Of a stretch of 64,000 nucleotides of DNA, positions 7,901-17,646 are shown piece by piece. A program made the position numbers and the translations under genes. Every line of letters starts with the position of its first letter. Positions within the stretch are counted from its first letter, which is position 1. The stretch comes from Paraburkholderia caledonica NBRC 102488 (lineage in GTDB: Bacteria > Pseudomonadota > Gammaproteobacteria > Burkholderiales > Burkholderiaceae): NCBI RefSeq assembly GCF_000685095.1, contig NZ_BAYE01000015.1, positions 62,001 through 126,000 of the forward strand. The letters are read 5' to 3'. The notes beneath the pieces are model-generated. The model was not told the origin of the DNA. It made no database searches and saw only the letters and a program-made list of their open reading frames with translations.

Positions 7901-10486
7901 ATGGCAGAAGACACGCCGCATCCGTCGACCCGGCAGGACACCGGCGCGGCGAGCGCGCCTCCCACTCCCCTAGTCGCTCCGCAGCAATTTTCCACCGACG
8001 TCCTGCTCGAAAAGTACGCGAAAGGCGACGAGCAATCCGCCGACGACGTCTTCAGGCGCGTCGCCCGCGGCGTCGCCGAGGCCGAACCGCCGGAACTGCG
8101 CGAGTCGGTAGAAGCGCTTTTCGTCGACAACCTGCGACACGGCGCGCTCGGCGCCGGCCGCATCATGAGCGCGGCGGGCACCGGCATCGCGGCCACGCTG
8201 ATCAACTGCTTCGTGCAACCGGTCGGCGATGCGATTCAAGGCGTCGACGAGCAAGGGCTGCCTGGCATCTACGTCGCGCTGCTGCAAGCCGCGGAGACGA
8301 TGCGGCGCGGCGGCGGCGTCGGCTACAACTTTTCGGCGATCCGGCCCAAGGGCGCGCGCGTTCACACCACGAGTTCGTCGGCGTCCGGTCCGTGCAGTTA
8401 CATGGATGTGTTCGACGCGTCCTGCCGCACGGTCGAAAGCGCCGGCTCGCGGCGCGGCGCCCAGATGGCCGTGCTCGACTGCAATCATCCGGACCTGCTC
8501 GAATTCATCGAGGCGAAGCACTCGAAGGGACGCTGGAACAACTTCAACGTCTCCGTCGGCGTAACCGACGAATTCATGCGGGCGGTCGAAGAGGATCAGC
8601 CTTGGCAGCTCGTGCATCGCGCCGAGCCGTCGCCGGCGCTGCGCGCGGCAGGCGACGTCAGGCAGCGGAACGACGGTATGTGGGTCTACAGCGAGCGGCC
8701 CGCGCGCGAGATCTGGGACCGCATCATGCGCTCCACTTACGACGTCGCAGAACCGGGCATCGTCTTCATCTCGCGGATGAACGACGACAACAACCTGCGC
8801 GCCGTCGAAACGATTCGCGCGACCAACCCTTGCGGCGAACAACCGCTGCCGGCTTACGGCTGCTGCAATCTCGGCCCGCTGAATCTCACGCGTTTCGTGA
8901 TCGATCCGTTCGCGCAAATGAAAGGCGGCAAGCCGTCATTCGACTGGGACGGTCTCGCGAGGCGCACGCGCACGCAGGTGCGTTTTCTCGACGACGTGCT
9001 CGACGTCACGCTATGGCCGCTGCCGCAGCAATACGACGAATCGCGCGCGAAACGCCGCATCGGCGTGGGCTTTACCGGGCTCGGCGATACCCTCGTGATG
9101 CTCGGCTTGCGCTACGACTCGCAGGAAGGCCGCGACTTCGCCGTGAGCATTGCGCGGCTGATGCGCGATGAGGCGTATCGCGCTTCGGTGGAACTCGCGA
9201 AGGAGCGCGGCGCGTTTGCGCTCTTCGATGCCGCGCGCTACCTCGAAGCCGGTACCTTCGCATCGCGCTTGCCCGATGACATCAAGGAAGCGATTCGCCG
9301 CCACGGTATTCGCAACAGCCATCTTCTGTCGATCGCGCCGACCGGCACCGTAAGCCTCGCATTCGCGGACAACGCGTCCAACGGCATCGAACCTGCATTC
9401 TCGTGGACCTACACGCGCATGAAGGTGATGGCGGACGGCGGCCGCGAATCGTTCGACGTCGAAGACTACGCGTACCGGCTTTACCGCGAGCTGGGCGGCG
9501 ACGTGAGCAGGCTGCCCGACTATTTTGTCAGCGCACTCGAAATGTCCGCGCGCGATCATCTGGACATGATGGCGGCCGTGCAGCCTTACGTGGACACGTC
9601 GATCTCGAAGACGGTCAACGTGCCCGCCGACTACCCGTTCGGAGCCTTCGAAAGCCTCTATTTCGATGCGTGGAAAAGCGGCCTCAAGGGTCTCGCCACG
9701 TATCGGCCGAACGAGACCCTCGGCGCGGTGCTCAGCGTGAGTCCGCCGCAAGCCGACGACACGCTGGCCGAAACCGATCTCGATCCGCTGCGTATCGCGA
9801 TCGACCATCGGCCGAAAGGCGAGCTGCCGGCGATCATCGAGAAGGTCGAGTATCTGACGCAGGCCGGCAAAAAATCGCTGTACGTCGCGGTATCGTTTAT
9901 CGAGGTGACAGGGCGTCTCGGCGGTGAAGACGTGACAATCGAGCGGCCCATCGAATTCTTTATTCCGACGGGTCAGCGCGACGAGTCGCAGCAATGGATC
10001 ACGGCGACCATGCGTTCACTTTCGCTCGCCGCGCGCGGCGGGTTCGTCGCACGCAATCTGCAGGACATGCGCAAGGTGTCGTGGGATCGCGGGCAGGTGC
10101 GTCTTGGCGAAGTGCAGCGTCTGGACGGTCACCGCACGCCGCGCTGGCACGATTCGGAAGTCGCCGCCCTCGCCTTTGCAATCCAGCAGATCCTGCACCG
10201 GCGTGGATTCCTCGATGCCGAGGGCAATCAGGTTCCATCGCGCCTGCTCGCGCGTTTGCCGCGCGGACAGATGAAAGCGGAAACCGCGTTGCCCGCGGAC
10301 TTCGGCATCCGCCCGCATCCGGGCGAAGCCGAAACCAGCACGTTGCAATCGACGCAGCCCGGCGTGCTACCAGGATTGCATACGATGCTGGGGCGCAAAT
10401 GCGGGTCGTGCGGCGCGAACGCCGTGATTCGCAAGGACGGATGCGACTTCTGCACGGCGTGCGGCGAAGTGGGGGCTTGCGGGTGA
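7901..10486 (+). CDS. nrdJ: adenosylcobalamin-dependent (class II) ribonucleoside-diphosphate reductase
   Basis: This 861-residue enzyme makes deoxyribonucleotides by a B12-generated thiyl radical and works with or without oxygen. The start ATG 7901 has CGAGGG seven bases upstream; an in-frame upstream start lacks this. Visible features are Cys103 (LINCFVQP), the catalytic loop NPCGEQPLPAYGCCNLG with Asn309, Cys311 and Glu313, and the NrdJ beta-alpha barrel segments. The C-terminal zinc-ribbon/redox tail CGSCGANAVIRKDGCDFCTAC runs to the end and is typical of class II enzymes. There is no N-terminal ATP-cone. No cobalamin riboswitch was seen upstream and no B12 genes adjoin. Class II identity is clear; the chain is of usual length. 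Confidence 0.95.
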   Translation: MAEDTPHPSTRQDTGAASAPPTPLVAPQQFSTDVLLEKYAKGDEQSADDVFRRVARGVAEAEPPELRESVEALFVDNLRHGALGAGRIMSAAGTGIAATLINCFVQPVGDAIQGVDEQGLPGIYVALLQAAETMRRGGGVGYNFSAIRPKGARVHTTSSSASGPCSYMDVFDASCRTVESAGSRRGAQMAVLDCNHPDLLEFIEAKHSKGRWNNFNVSVGVTDEFMRAVEEDQPWQLVHRAEPSPALRAAGDVRQRNDGMWVYSERPAREIWDRIMRSTYDVAEPGIVFISRMNDDNNLRAVETIRATNPCGEQPLPAYGCCNLGPLNLTRFVIDPFAQMKGGKPSFDWDGLARRTRTQVRFLDDVLDVTLWPLPQQYDESRAKRRIGVGFTGLGDTLVMLGLRYDSQEGRDFAVSIARLMRDEAYRASVELAKERGAFALFDAARYLEAGTFASRLPDDIKEAIRRHGIRNSHLLSIAPTGTVSLAFADNASNGIEPAFSWTYTRMKVMADGGRESFDVEDYAYRLYRELGGDVSRLPDYFVSALEMSARDHLDMMAAVQPYVDTSISKTVNVPADYPFGAFESLYFDAWKSGLKGLATYRPNETLGAVLSVSPPQADDTLAETDLDPLRIAIDHRPKGELPAIIEKVEYLTQAGKKSLYVAVSFIEVTGRLGGEDVTIERPIEFFIPTGQRDESQQWITATMRSLSLAARGGFVARNLQDMRKVSWDRGQVRLGEVQRLDGHRTPRWHDSEVAALAFAIQQILHRRGFLDAEGNQVPSRLLARLPRGQMKAETALPADFGIRPHPGEAETSTLQSTQPGVLPGLHTMLGRKCGSCGANAVIRKDGCDFCTACGEVGACG

Positions 10487-10539
10487 CAGGCGCGGGCCGC
10501 TACGTATCGGGAAGTATTGAAACGACTCGTCACACCAGG

Positions 10540-12375
10540 TCACGACACGAAGGTTGCCCGCACATCGTCCGATAGTGGAATGCGCACCGCGACGACAGTA
10601 CCCGAACCGGCGTTGCTCGCAATCGAGAGCGCTCCGCCGATCAGGCGGGCGCGCTCGGCCATGCCGAGCAATCCGTACGAGCCGCGGTGCCCGGCCGACA
10701 CGGCATTCAGATCGAAACCGCAACCATCGTCGCGAATCTCCAGGTCGATCGACGCGTCGTCCGAACGCAGCGTCAATACCACGCGCGACGCGCGCGAGTG
10801 GCGCGCCACATTGGTGAGGGACTCCTGCGCAATGCGGAAAATGGCCGTCGCACACGAATCCTCGAGTGCCGGTTCGTCGCCATGCGTCACGAACGAGCAG
10901 CGAATGTGGTGGCGTCCGTGGAAGTCCTCGGCGAGCCATTCGAGCGCGGACACAATGCCGAAATTCAACGCTGCAGGCCGCAAATGATTGGCCACGTTGC
11001 GCACCATCCACATGGTTTTCTCGACGAGTTCGCGCATTGCTTCGGTCTTGCGCAGCGCGTCCGGATTGCCCGCCAGTTTCATCTGCAGCAATGAAATGTC
11101 GATCTTGAGCGCGGTCAGAAGCTGGCCGAGTTCGTCGTGAATTTCGAGTGCGATACGCTTTCTTTCCTCTTCGCGAATCACTTCGAGGTGCCACGACAAT
11201 TGCCGAAGCTCCTCGCGCGAAGCCCGCAGTTCCTGCTCGGTGCGTTTGCGCTCAGCGACTTCCACCTGAAGCCTGTCGCGGTGGCGGCGCAGGTTGTCCA
11301 GCGCATGCTTGCGAGCCGTGACATCGGCGAGCAGGCCGTCAAGCCGAACGATATCGCCATGCGAGTGCGCGACGCCGCGCGCGCTCAGTTGTACCCAGAT
11401 TGCCGTGCCGTCAGGTCGCGTGAGCTGCAAATCGAGCTCGGCTATTTCGCCGTCCCGCTTCAGACGCGCAAAGAGGTCGTCCACCAGTTCGGACGAAAAC
11501 GGCCGCTTGCCCGGCTCGCCGGTTCCCGCAGCGACGAGCGCCGCTGCGCTGCCATAGCCGAGCAGACGCGCCATCGCCGGATTGGCTTCCTCCAGCCAGC
11601 CGTTGCGATGCAGCCGGAAAATGCCCTCCAGCGCGTTTTCAACAATGCTCCGGTACTTCTGTTCGCTGTCGTAAAGGCGCGCCGTCGATTCGCGCAGGCG
11701 GCGCGCCATTGCATTGACGCGCGCAGCGAGGCGGCCGAGTTCGTCGTCGGACTCCACTGCGCAACGTGCATCGAGATTGCCGCCTGCTATGCGGTCCACC
11801 ATTTCTTCGAGCCGGTTGATGGGACCGCGCACCATGCCGTTCAGCAGGACCAGTGTGGCCGCGTAGAGCGTGGCGACCATGGCGGCTATCGTCGCGAGAA
11901 TTGCGTTGCGCGCATCGCGCATTGCCTGCATCGCCGGTGCTCTCGACAGTTGAACGCGGACCTCGCCGAGCTTCTCGCGCGGCGCATTGCCGGGCGGCTG
12001 GTATTCGATCGGCCGCACGCGCACCACGTCGCTGGACTGGTCGGCGCGGCGTGCGCCCTTGACCTCGGCCACGACGCCATAGCCTACCGCTGTGACCGTG
12101 AACTGCACGACCTCCGGATTCGGCGAAAGTGCGGAAAGCTGGGCGCTGATTGCGCCGCGGTCCACGTTCCAGAGCGGCAACGCGAGCGAACGGCTGAACA
12201 GATCGGAAATGCGGGCGGCTCGTTCTTCGAGTTCGGAAAATTTCTGCGCGCGCTGGCGCTCGATCAGCAGATAAGCCGACGTGCCCGCGATCACTGCGAC
12301 CAGTATCGCAAGCGCGAGCATGAGCTTCGCGTGCAGGTTCAACGAGCGTAGACCCGGAAGCGCAAATGGACGCAT
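10540..12375 (-). CDS. HAMP-PAS sensor histidine kinase, NarL-type (HisKA_3)
   Basis: This 611-residue membrane kinase has a TM helix at about 15-37, a periplasmic domain, a second TM at about 140-165, HAMP (RGPINRLEEMVDRIAGGNLD), and PAS (about 235-360) with a PAC tail. HisKA_3 follows with the phospho-acceptor His413 (ERKRIALEIHDELGQ), then the HATPase domain with DDGCGFDL and GLLGMAERA boxes. HisKA_3 kinases normally signal to NarL/LuxR-type response regulators. The start codon at 12375 shares one base with the stop of the upstream binding-protein gene (TGATG), implying translational coupling. No response regulator adjoins. The longer in-frame extension overlaps the binding protein and is not used. 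Confidence 0.9.
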   Translation of the reverse strand: MRPFALPGLRSLNLHAKLMLALAILVAVIAGTSAYLLIERQRAQKFSELEERAARISDLFSRSLALPLWNVDRGAISAQLSALSPNPEVVQFTVTAVGYGVVAEVKGARRADQSSDVVRVRPIEYQPPGNAPREKLGEVRVQLSRAPAMQAMRDARNAILATIAAMVATLYAATLVLLNGMVRGPINRLEEMVDRIAGGNLDARCAVESDDELGRLAARVNAMARRLRESTARLYDSEQKYRSIVENALEGIFRLHRNGWLEEANPAMARLLGYGSAAALVAAGTGEPGKRPFSSELVDDLFARLKRDGEIAELDLQLTRPDGTAIWVQLSARGVAHSHGDIVRLDGLLADVTARKHALDNLRRHRDRLQVEVAERKRTEQELRASREELRQLSWHLEVIREEERKRIALEIHDELGQLLTALKIDISLLQMKLAGNPDALRKTEAMRELVEKTMWMVRNVANHLRPAALNFGIVSALEWLAEDFHGRHHIRCSFVTHGDEPALEDSCATAIFRIAQESLTNVARHSRASRVVLTLRSDDASIDLEIRDDGCGFDLNAVSAGHRGSYGLLGMAERARLIGGALSIASNAGSGTVVAVRIPLSDDVRATFVS

Positions 12376-13484
12376 CACCCGCTCCGGGCGAATGGACCGA
12401 CAAGCCGCGCGAGACTGAAATCGTAGGGGCCGGGTTCGGGGTGCCGCACCTTCGAAAACATCGTGAAATCGAACTCGTCGCCATGATCGGAGATCGCCTG
12501 GCTGAAGCGCTCGACGTTGCCCTGATGAACCACGCTCAGAAAATCCAGCGTCTGGCGAGCGCCTCCCGATGCCGCAAAATCTTTGCCGTGATGATAGTCG
12601 TATAGCAGCACCATCGCCCACGCGCCGATGAAGTAGTCGCCGCCCACCATCGCGGCGAGTCCACCCTCAGCGACGCTGCGCAGCGCGCCTGGCAGCGCGC
12701 CCATGCCGCCGACGAGCACGCGCGCGCCGCGCGACCGGACCGCGCTCAGCACACCTAGCGCCATCGAATCATTAGCAGCCCAAACGAGATTGGTGTCCGG
12801 ATAGCGCGCAAGCAGTACGCGTGTCTTTTCCTCGCTATCCGCGTAGCTCCAGTCACTGAACACCAGTTGATACATTCGCGAGCCGCCGGCGCGCGACAGG
12901 AACGCGTCGACACCCGCGGCGCGCTCCTGCGAAACCGGCGTGTTGGGGTCTCCGGTGATGCCGATCACCCTGGCCGGTTCGCCGGCCAACCGGCCGCATA
13001 AATAGCTCATCAGACGATAGCCGCCGCTCGTCGCGTTGGCTGTCACCGTTCCGATCCAGTTCTGTAGGACTTGCCGCTCGTCACCGATCTCACGACGTTG
13101 CCGCGCGGTGACGTCGTTATGAATGACGACAACTTTCGAAGACGAGCGAGCAAGCGACTGAAGCATCTGCTGGGCGGCCATTTTTTCATTGACGATTACC
13201 ACGTAATCGGGAGGATCGGCGCGGCGCGCGACCTCTTCGGCTTGACGCAGCATGAGCAGATGATCCCGCTCGGCGTACACAACGTCGAGACGCATGTCGA
13301 AAGACCGCGCCGCAATACCCATGAATTCCGACACCAGTTGCCAGTGCATTCCGGTGCCATGCTCGACGGCCTCACCCGGGTTCAGGAACACCACACGAGG
13401 TCTGCCCGCGGATGCGCGAGCCAGGCTGACCGGGCCGAGCAGAGCGCCTAGCGAGCATGCAGCGAGCGCATCTCTGCGTTTCAT
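12375..13484 (-). CDS. periplasmic sugar-type binding protein, sensory partner of the kinase
   Basis: This 369-residue protein is of the Peripla_BP_4 / ABC sugar-binding family. It starts MKRRDALAACSLGALLGPVS, a Tat-like or Sec signal with twin Arg, then a two-lobed binding-protein core (VVFLNPGEAVEHGTG, an INEKMAAQQ-like segment, VWAANDSMALGVLSAV). No ABC permease or ATPase gene is nearby, and the downstream gene, coupled by a one-base overlap, is a membrane histidine kinase. The natural reading is a ligand sensor that docks on the kinase periplasmic domain, as in LuxP/LuxQ or TorT/TorS. The ligand is unknown. The ATG at 13520 is an alternative start but would put residues before the signal. 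Confidence 0.82.
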   Translation of the reverse strand: MKRRDALAACSLGALLGPVSLARASAGRPRVVFLNPGEAVEHGTGMHWQLVSEFMGIAARSFDMRLDVVYAERDHLLMLRQAEEVARRADPPDYVVIVNEKMAAQQMLQSLARSSSKVVVIHNDVTARQRREIGDERQVLQNWIGTVTANATSGGYRLMSYLCGRLAGEPARVIGITGDPNTPVSQERAAGVDAFLSRAGGSRMYQLVFSDWSYADSEEKTRVLLARYPDTNLVWAANDSMALGVLSAVRSRGARVLVGGMGALPGALRSVAEGGLAAMVGGDYFIGAWAMVLLYDYHHGKDFAASGGARQTLDFLSVVHQGNVERFSQAISDHGDEFDFTMFSKVRHPEPGPYDFSLARLVGPFARSG

Positions 13485-13617
13485 ATTACCAATAGGTCGA
13501 CCATGACGCGGGACACTCATTATGAGTCTACCGCCACGCCATTGCACCTCTGGCAAATGCGTAGGCGGCGGCATTCACAGCGGTCGCAATGGACAGACGA
13601 AAGCCAGCGGCCTCTGG

Positions 13618-14550
13618 TCAGATTGGGGTCAACACAGGCTCGCCAGCGAAATGCCGTGCGGCGTTCCGCAGAAAGTTGTTCATGGCTGCCGCTATCGCGT
13701 CGGGCGAGCGTCCGCCGACGTGCGGTGTCAACACGACGTTGCGCAGCTTCAGCAAGGCGGCGGGCGGCTGCGGTTCGCCCTCGTATACGTCGAGTGCCGC
13801 GCCTGCGATCGTCCCTGCTACGAGCGCTTGCGCGAGCGCCGCGGTATCGAGCACGCTGCCGCGAGAAACGTTGACGACGAAACCATGCGGGCCCAGCGCC
13901 TCCAACACCCTGGCCTCGATCAGATGATGCGTACCCGCACCGCCGGGCGTCGCGATCACGAGGAAGTCGCACCACTGCGCGAGTGCTCCGACGTCGTCGA
14001 AATAGGATAACGATATGCCTTCGCGCGGTTTGCGGTTGTGGTAGCCGATCTCCATGTCGAAGCCCGCGCCGCGCCGCGCGATCTTCTCGCCGATGTTGCC
14101 GAGCCCCACGATGCCGAGACGCTTGCCCGAGACATTCGGACGCATCGGCAATGCATCGCGCCATACGCCTTCACGCGTCGCCTCGTCGAGTCGCGGCACA
14201 TCGCGCACGATCGACAGGAGCAACGCAAACGCGTGGTCGGCGACGCAGTGATCGTTGGTGCCCGCTCCGTTCACGAGCACGATGCCGCGCGAGCGCGCAT
14301 GGTCGACGGCGACGTTTTCATAGCCTGCGCCGAGTGCGCTGATGAATTCGAGCTTCGGCATGCGATCGATCTCAGCCGCGCTGAGCCCGCGTGTGCCGTT
14401 CGTCAGCACCGCGCGGATCGTCGCGCCGTGAGCGGCGATGACAGCGGCATGTTGGGTCGAATCGGGCGCGTACACGATATCGAATTCCGCCTCGATGCAA
14501 GCGCGGCTCGCGTCGTCGAGATGAATGAGAATCAGCAGAGAAGGCTTCAT
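13618..14550 (-). CDS. D-isomer-specific 2-hydroxyacid dehydrogenase
   Basis: This 310-residue NAD(P)-dependent enzyme reduces or oxidises 2-hydroxy acids such as glyoxylate/hydroxypyruvate. Visible features are the nucleotide motif GLGNIG (149-154) and the catalytic triad Arg230 (NVSRGS), Glu259 (DVYEGEP) and His277 (LTPHVGG), with family-typical length. There is no dimerisation oddity or truncation. It is monocistronic; the binding protein gene lies downstream on the same strand after a 134-base gap that includes no terminator. The substrate is not resolvable from sequence; glyoxylate/hydroxypyruvate reductase is the commonest annotation. Confidence 0.9.
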   Translation of the reverse strand: MKPSLLILIHLDDASRACIEAEFDIVYAPDSTQHAAVIAAHGATIRAVLTNGTRGLSAAEIDRMPKLEFISALGAGYENVAVDHARSRGIVLVNGAGTNDHCVADHAFALLLSIVRDVPRLDEATREGVWRDALPMRPNVSGKRLGIVGLGNIGEKIARRGAGFDMEIGYHNRKPREGISLSYFDDVGALAQWCDFLVIATPGGAGTHHLIEARVLEALGPHGFVVNVSRGSVLDTAALAQALVAGTIAGAALDVYEGEPQPPAALLKLRNVVLTPHVGGRSPDAIAAAMNNFLRNAARHFAGEPVLTPI

Positions 14551-14732
14551 ATTCGTCTTTTTTCTCGTTGGCGTGTGTCAGGTTGGCAAATGAAACGCGT
14601 CAAATCGAGTGTAACAAGACCGACCAATGCGTGCTGACGCGAAGCCCTGCTGCAAGCCGATGAAAGCCGTTTGTTTTTTAGGCGGCTTCAAAGGGGCCGT
14701 AAGATAGACGGACTTTCCGCTAAGAGAACCTC

Positions 14733-15230
14733 ATGCTGGATACTCTGCCAGGCGTCCCCAAGCCCGCCAACGACGATTCGAAAATGTTCGACCTCGCGCG
14801 TCGAATACTTCAGCGCGGTCAAGCATCTGCTCGATCAGGCGCGGGCGGCCGTCATTAGCGATTTTCGCGTGTTTACCGATGTGCATCCGGAGTTCGTCGA
14901 GCGCTGCATGCAGGAGATCACGAGAAGAAGTGGGGCCTCGTGCTCGTCGCGCTGACCGACATCACCGCACGCAAGAAGGCCAAAGCGTACCTCGAACTTC
15001 TCGGCAAGCATGACGTGCTCACCAAGCTGCGCAATCGTTCGTTCTATGTGGACGAACTGAACCGGCTGGAGCGCAAAGGTCCGTGGCCCGTCACCATCAT
15101 CATGGCCGATCTGAACGGCTTGAAACGCGTAAGCGACCAGCTCGGCCACGCTGCCGGCGATCACGGGGTGGACTGCAAAATGGACGCCGGTAATTTCATG
15201 TTGAAGGCGGCGTATCTGAAGCAGGTGTGA
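14733..15230 (+). pseudogene. decayed diguanylate cyclase (GGDEF) gene
   Basis: From ATG 14733 the frame reads MLDTLPGVPKPANDDSKMFDLA, then loses sense. Coding continues in another frame (VEYFSAVKHLLDQARAAVIS and FTDVHPEFVERCMQEI) and then in a third (LVALTDITARKKAKAYLELLGKHDVLTKLRNR). The last piece is a PAS/PAC tail and the start of a GGDEF domain (PVTIIMADLNGLKRVSDQLGH). It ends without the GGDEF signature. So at least two frameshifts and a 3' truncation have removed the active site. No function is expected. Confidence 0.8.
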
Positions 15231-15240
15231 GGAAGCGCGC

Positions 15241-16230
15241 TTACACGGCCGTGACATAACGTGCGACCGGCTGCACGATTCGCGGCGGCGGTGAGTCGTA
15301 GATTGCGCGCATGCGCTTCACTTCGTCGACGGGACTCAGGCCAAACAGGCGCTTGAATTCGCGGCTGAATTGCGAGGCGCTTTCATAACCTACGCGCGCC
15401 GCTGCGGCGCCCGCATTCAAACCGTCTTGCACCATCAACAGGCGCGCGTGATGCAAACGCGTGGTCTTCACGTATTGCATCGGCGAAGTCGCTGTCACCG
15501 CCTTGAATTGCGCGTGAAAAACAGCGAGGCTCATACCGGCTTCCGCAGCAAGCGTATCGACGTCGAGCGCGCCGTGATAATCGGCGTGGATGCGACGCAG
15601 CGCCTTTGCAACGCGGCCAAAATGATTCTGATGCGTGAGCGCCGCGCGAATCGCGTCGCCCTGCTCGCCGGTCAACACCCGATAACAGATTTCGCGCACG
15701 ATGCTGGGCGCGAGAATGCGCGCGTCGAGCGGCGAGGCCAGCGCATCCAGCAGACGCTGCACCGCGCTGCTCAAAGCGGGATCGAGCGGCGTGGAGTAGA
15801 TGCCGAGCGGTTCGTTCTTCGCAGTGCCTTGCGTTTCGTTGAGCGCCATCAACAACTCGGCCACCATGGTCAGATCGACCCGAATAGAAATGCCGAGGAA
15901 CGGTTGGTCAAAGCTCGCTTCAGTTTCGCATTCGAACGGCAGCGGCACGGACAGCACGAGATACTGTTGCGCATCGTACTGGAACACCTGGTCGCCGAGA
16001 TAGCCGCGCTTGCGCCCCTGACACACGATAACAATGCTCGGCTCGTACATGACCGGCATGCGCGGCAGCGGGCTGTTGGCGCGCATCAGGTTCACACCTT
16101 CCAGGCTCGAACGCGTCATGCCGGGCTTCGGCGCGAGCATGTCGAATACCTCGATCAGGCGCTGCTGCGCGGCGTCGGCCACTGGAAGTTCGGCTGCGGG
16201 TGACGACAGTTCGGACGAGTGCTGCGACAT
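15241..16230 (-). CDS. AraC-family transcriptional regulator
   Basis: This 329-residue DNA-binding protein starts MSQHSSELSS at 16230. The N-terminal half (about 25-190) is an AraC_N ligand-binding region of the YqhC-like group (GMTRSSLEGVNLMR, MPVMYEPSIVIVCQGRKRGY). The C-terminal tail carries the two helix-turn-helix motifs (DVDTLAAEAGMSLAVFHAQF and AAAARVGYESASQFSREFKR, then LFGLSP). It is divergent from the alcohol dehydrogenase gene, a pairing typical of YqhC/YqhD-like aldehyde responses, and probably activates it from the 343-base shared region. The longer in-frame start at 16548 runs through that region and is rejected. Confidence 0.9.
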   Translation of the reverse strand: MSQHSSELSSPAAELPVADAAQQRLIEVFDMLAPKPGMTRSSLEGVNLMRANSPLPRMPVMYEPSIVIVCQGRKRGYLGDQVFQYDAQQYLVLSVPLPFECETEASFDQPFLGISIRVDLTMVAELLMALNETQGTAKNEPLGIYSTPLDPALSSAVQRLLDALASPLDARILAPSIVREICYRVLTGEQGDAIRAALTHQNHFGRVAKALRRIHADYHGALDVDTLAAEAGMSLAVFHAQFKAVTATSPMQYVKTTRLHHARLLMVQDGLNAGAAAARVGYESASQFSREFKRLFGLSPVDEVKRMRAIYDSPPPRIVQPVARYVTAV

Positions 16231-16573
16231 GACGATATAGTGACGTACAAGAGAATAATGCTTGAAATTTAGCACCAAACTGCCTGGTGCGCTTCTCTCC
16301 AGGAGTTTTAGGCAAATCTTCAAGACATTCAGGTATTCACTGAGTGGCCGCGCGCTCCTACTATGGGAACCCTGCCGGATCATCCTTTCCGCGCTACGCC
16401 ACCAGTCTGGTCGGCAGTTCAAAATAATGAACTTGCCACCCATGCGGGCGTTCCGATCCGCGCGGTGGTCCGACGCTCTGATCGAAACATTGGCAAGACC
16501 TGGCCGAATCGGCGACATGTATCGCCCATCGCGGGCGCCTTGCAACATTCACCCTCTTTTGCTGGAGCTACCC
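16231..16573. promoter_or_regulatory. shared AraC/alcohol dehydrogenase control region
   Basis: The 343 bases between divergent genes should carry both promoters and AraC-family binding sites. GGAG at 16564-16567 is the ribosome site for the dehydrogenase. I could not single out an operator with confidence. Confidence 0.4.
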
Positions 16574-17626
16574 ATGAGTACGACATATGCCTATGCCGCG
16601 ACCGACGCCAGCGCGCCGCTCGCCCCGTTTGAAATCCAGCGCCGCGAACTGCGCGCGCACGACGTGCAGATGGAAGTGCTGTATTGCGGCGTGTGTCACT
16701 CCGACCTGCATCAGGCCCGCAACGAATGGAAGAACACGGTGTATCCAGTGGTGCCCGGTCACGAGATCGTCGGCCGCGTCACCGCCGTGGGACCGGACGT
16801 CACGAAGTACAAGACGGGCGATCTCGTAGGCGTAGGTTGCCTCGTCGACTCGTGCCGCACCTGCGCAAGTTGCGCCGAAGGCCTCGAGCAGTATTGCGAG
16901 AACGGTTTCGTCGGTACCTATAACGGCGTGGACCGCGTCGACGGACAGATTACGTACGGCGGTTATTCGACGCAACTCGTCGTCGACGAAGAATTCACGC
17001 TGCGTGTGCCGCAAAATCTCGACCCAGCCGGTGTTGCGCCATTGCTGTGCGCGGGCATCACCACATATTCGCCGCTGCGCACATGGGGCGCTGGCCCTGG
17101 CAAGAAGGTCGGCGTTGTCGGCCTCGGCGGTTTGGGTCACATGGGCGTGAAGCTGGCGCGTGCGATGGGCGCGCATGTCGTGCTGTTCACCACGTCGCCG
17201 TCGAAGATCGAGGACGCGAAGCGGCTGGGCGCACACGAGGTGGTGATCTCGAAGAACGCGCAAGAAATGGAAGCGCATGCGAACAGCTTCGATCTGATTG
17301 TGAATACTGTGGCTGCGCCGCACGACCTGAACCCGTTCCTTAACCTGCTCAAGCGAGATGGAACGATGACGCTGGTAGGCGCGCCGGAGCACGATCATCC
17401 GTCGCCGCAAGTGTTCAACCTGATTTTCAAGCGCCGCCGCCTGGCCGGCTCGCTGATCGGCGGAATTGCCGAGACGCAGGAGATGTTGGACTTCTGCGGT
17501 GAGCACGGAATCACTTCGGATGTCGAAGTTATTCCGATGCATAAGATCAATGAGGCTTATGAGCGGATGTTGAAGAGCGACGTCAAGTATCGGTTTGTGA
17601 TCGATCTCGATTCTTTGCGGAAGTGA
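16574..17626 (+). CDS. zinc-dependent NAD(P) alcohol dehydrogenase (YahK/cinnamyl-alcohol type)
   Basis: This 350-residue medium-chain dehydrogenase reduces aldehydes to alcohols. Catalytic zinc ligands are in YCGVCHSDLH and the GHEIVG His-Glu pair; the structural zinc cluster is SCRTCASCAEGLEQYC. The nucleotide fold motif is GLGGLGHMGVKLA, and the tail matches YahK/CAD family proteins. The start ATG 16574 has GGAG upstream. It is divergent from the AraC gene, which probably senses an electrophilic aldehyde. LysR follows after a 204-base gap rich in hairpins. Family certain, substrate not. Confidence 0.92.
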   Translation: MSTTYAYAATDASAPLAPFEIQRRELRAHDVQMEVLYCGVCHSDLHQARNEWKNTVYPVVPGHEIVGRVTAVGPDVTKYKTGDLVGVGCLVDSCRTCASCAEGLEQYCENGFVGTYNGVDRVDGQITYGGYSTQLVVDEEFTLRVPQNLDPAGVAPLLCAGITTYSPLRTWGAGPGKKVGVVGLGGLGHMGVKLARAMGAHVVLFTTSPSKIEDAKRLGAHEVVISKNAQEMEAHANSFDLIVNTVAAPHDLNPFLNLLKRDGTMTLVGAPEHDHPSPQVFNLIFKRRRLAGSLIGGIAETQEMLDFCGEHGITSDVEVIPMHKINEAYERMLKSDVKYRFVIDLDSLRK

Positions 17627-17646
17627 TTGAGAGGGTTGCTGCCTGC

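Noticed and set aside
16231..16573. In-frame extension upstream of the alcohol dehydrogenase and of AraC
   Set aside because: Each extension crosses the shared promoter region, and both genes have better starts with ribosome sites.
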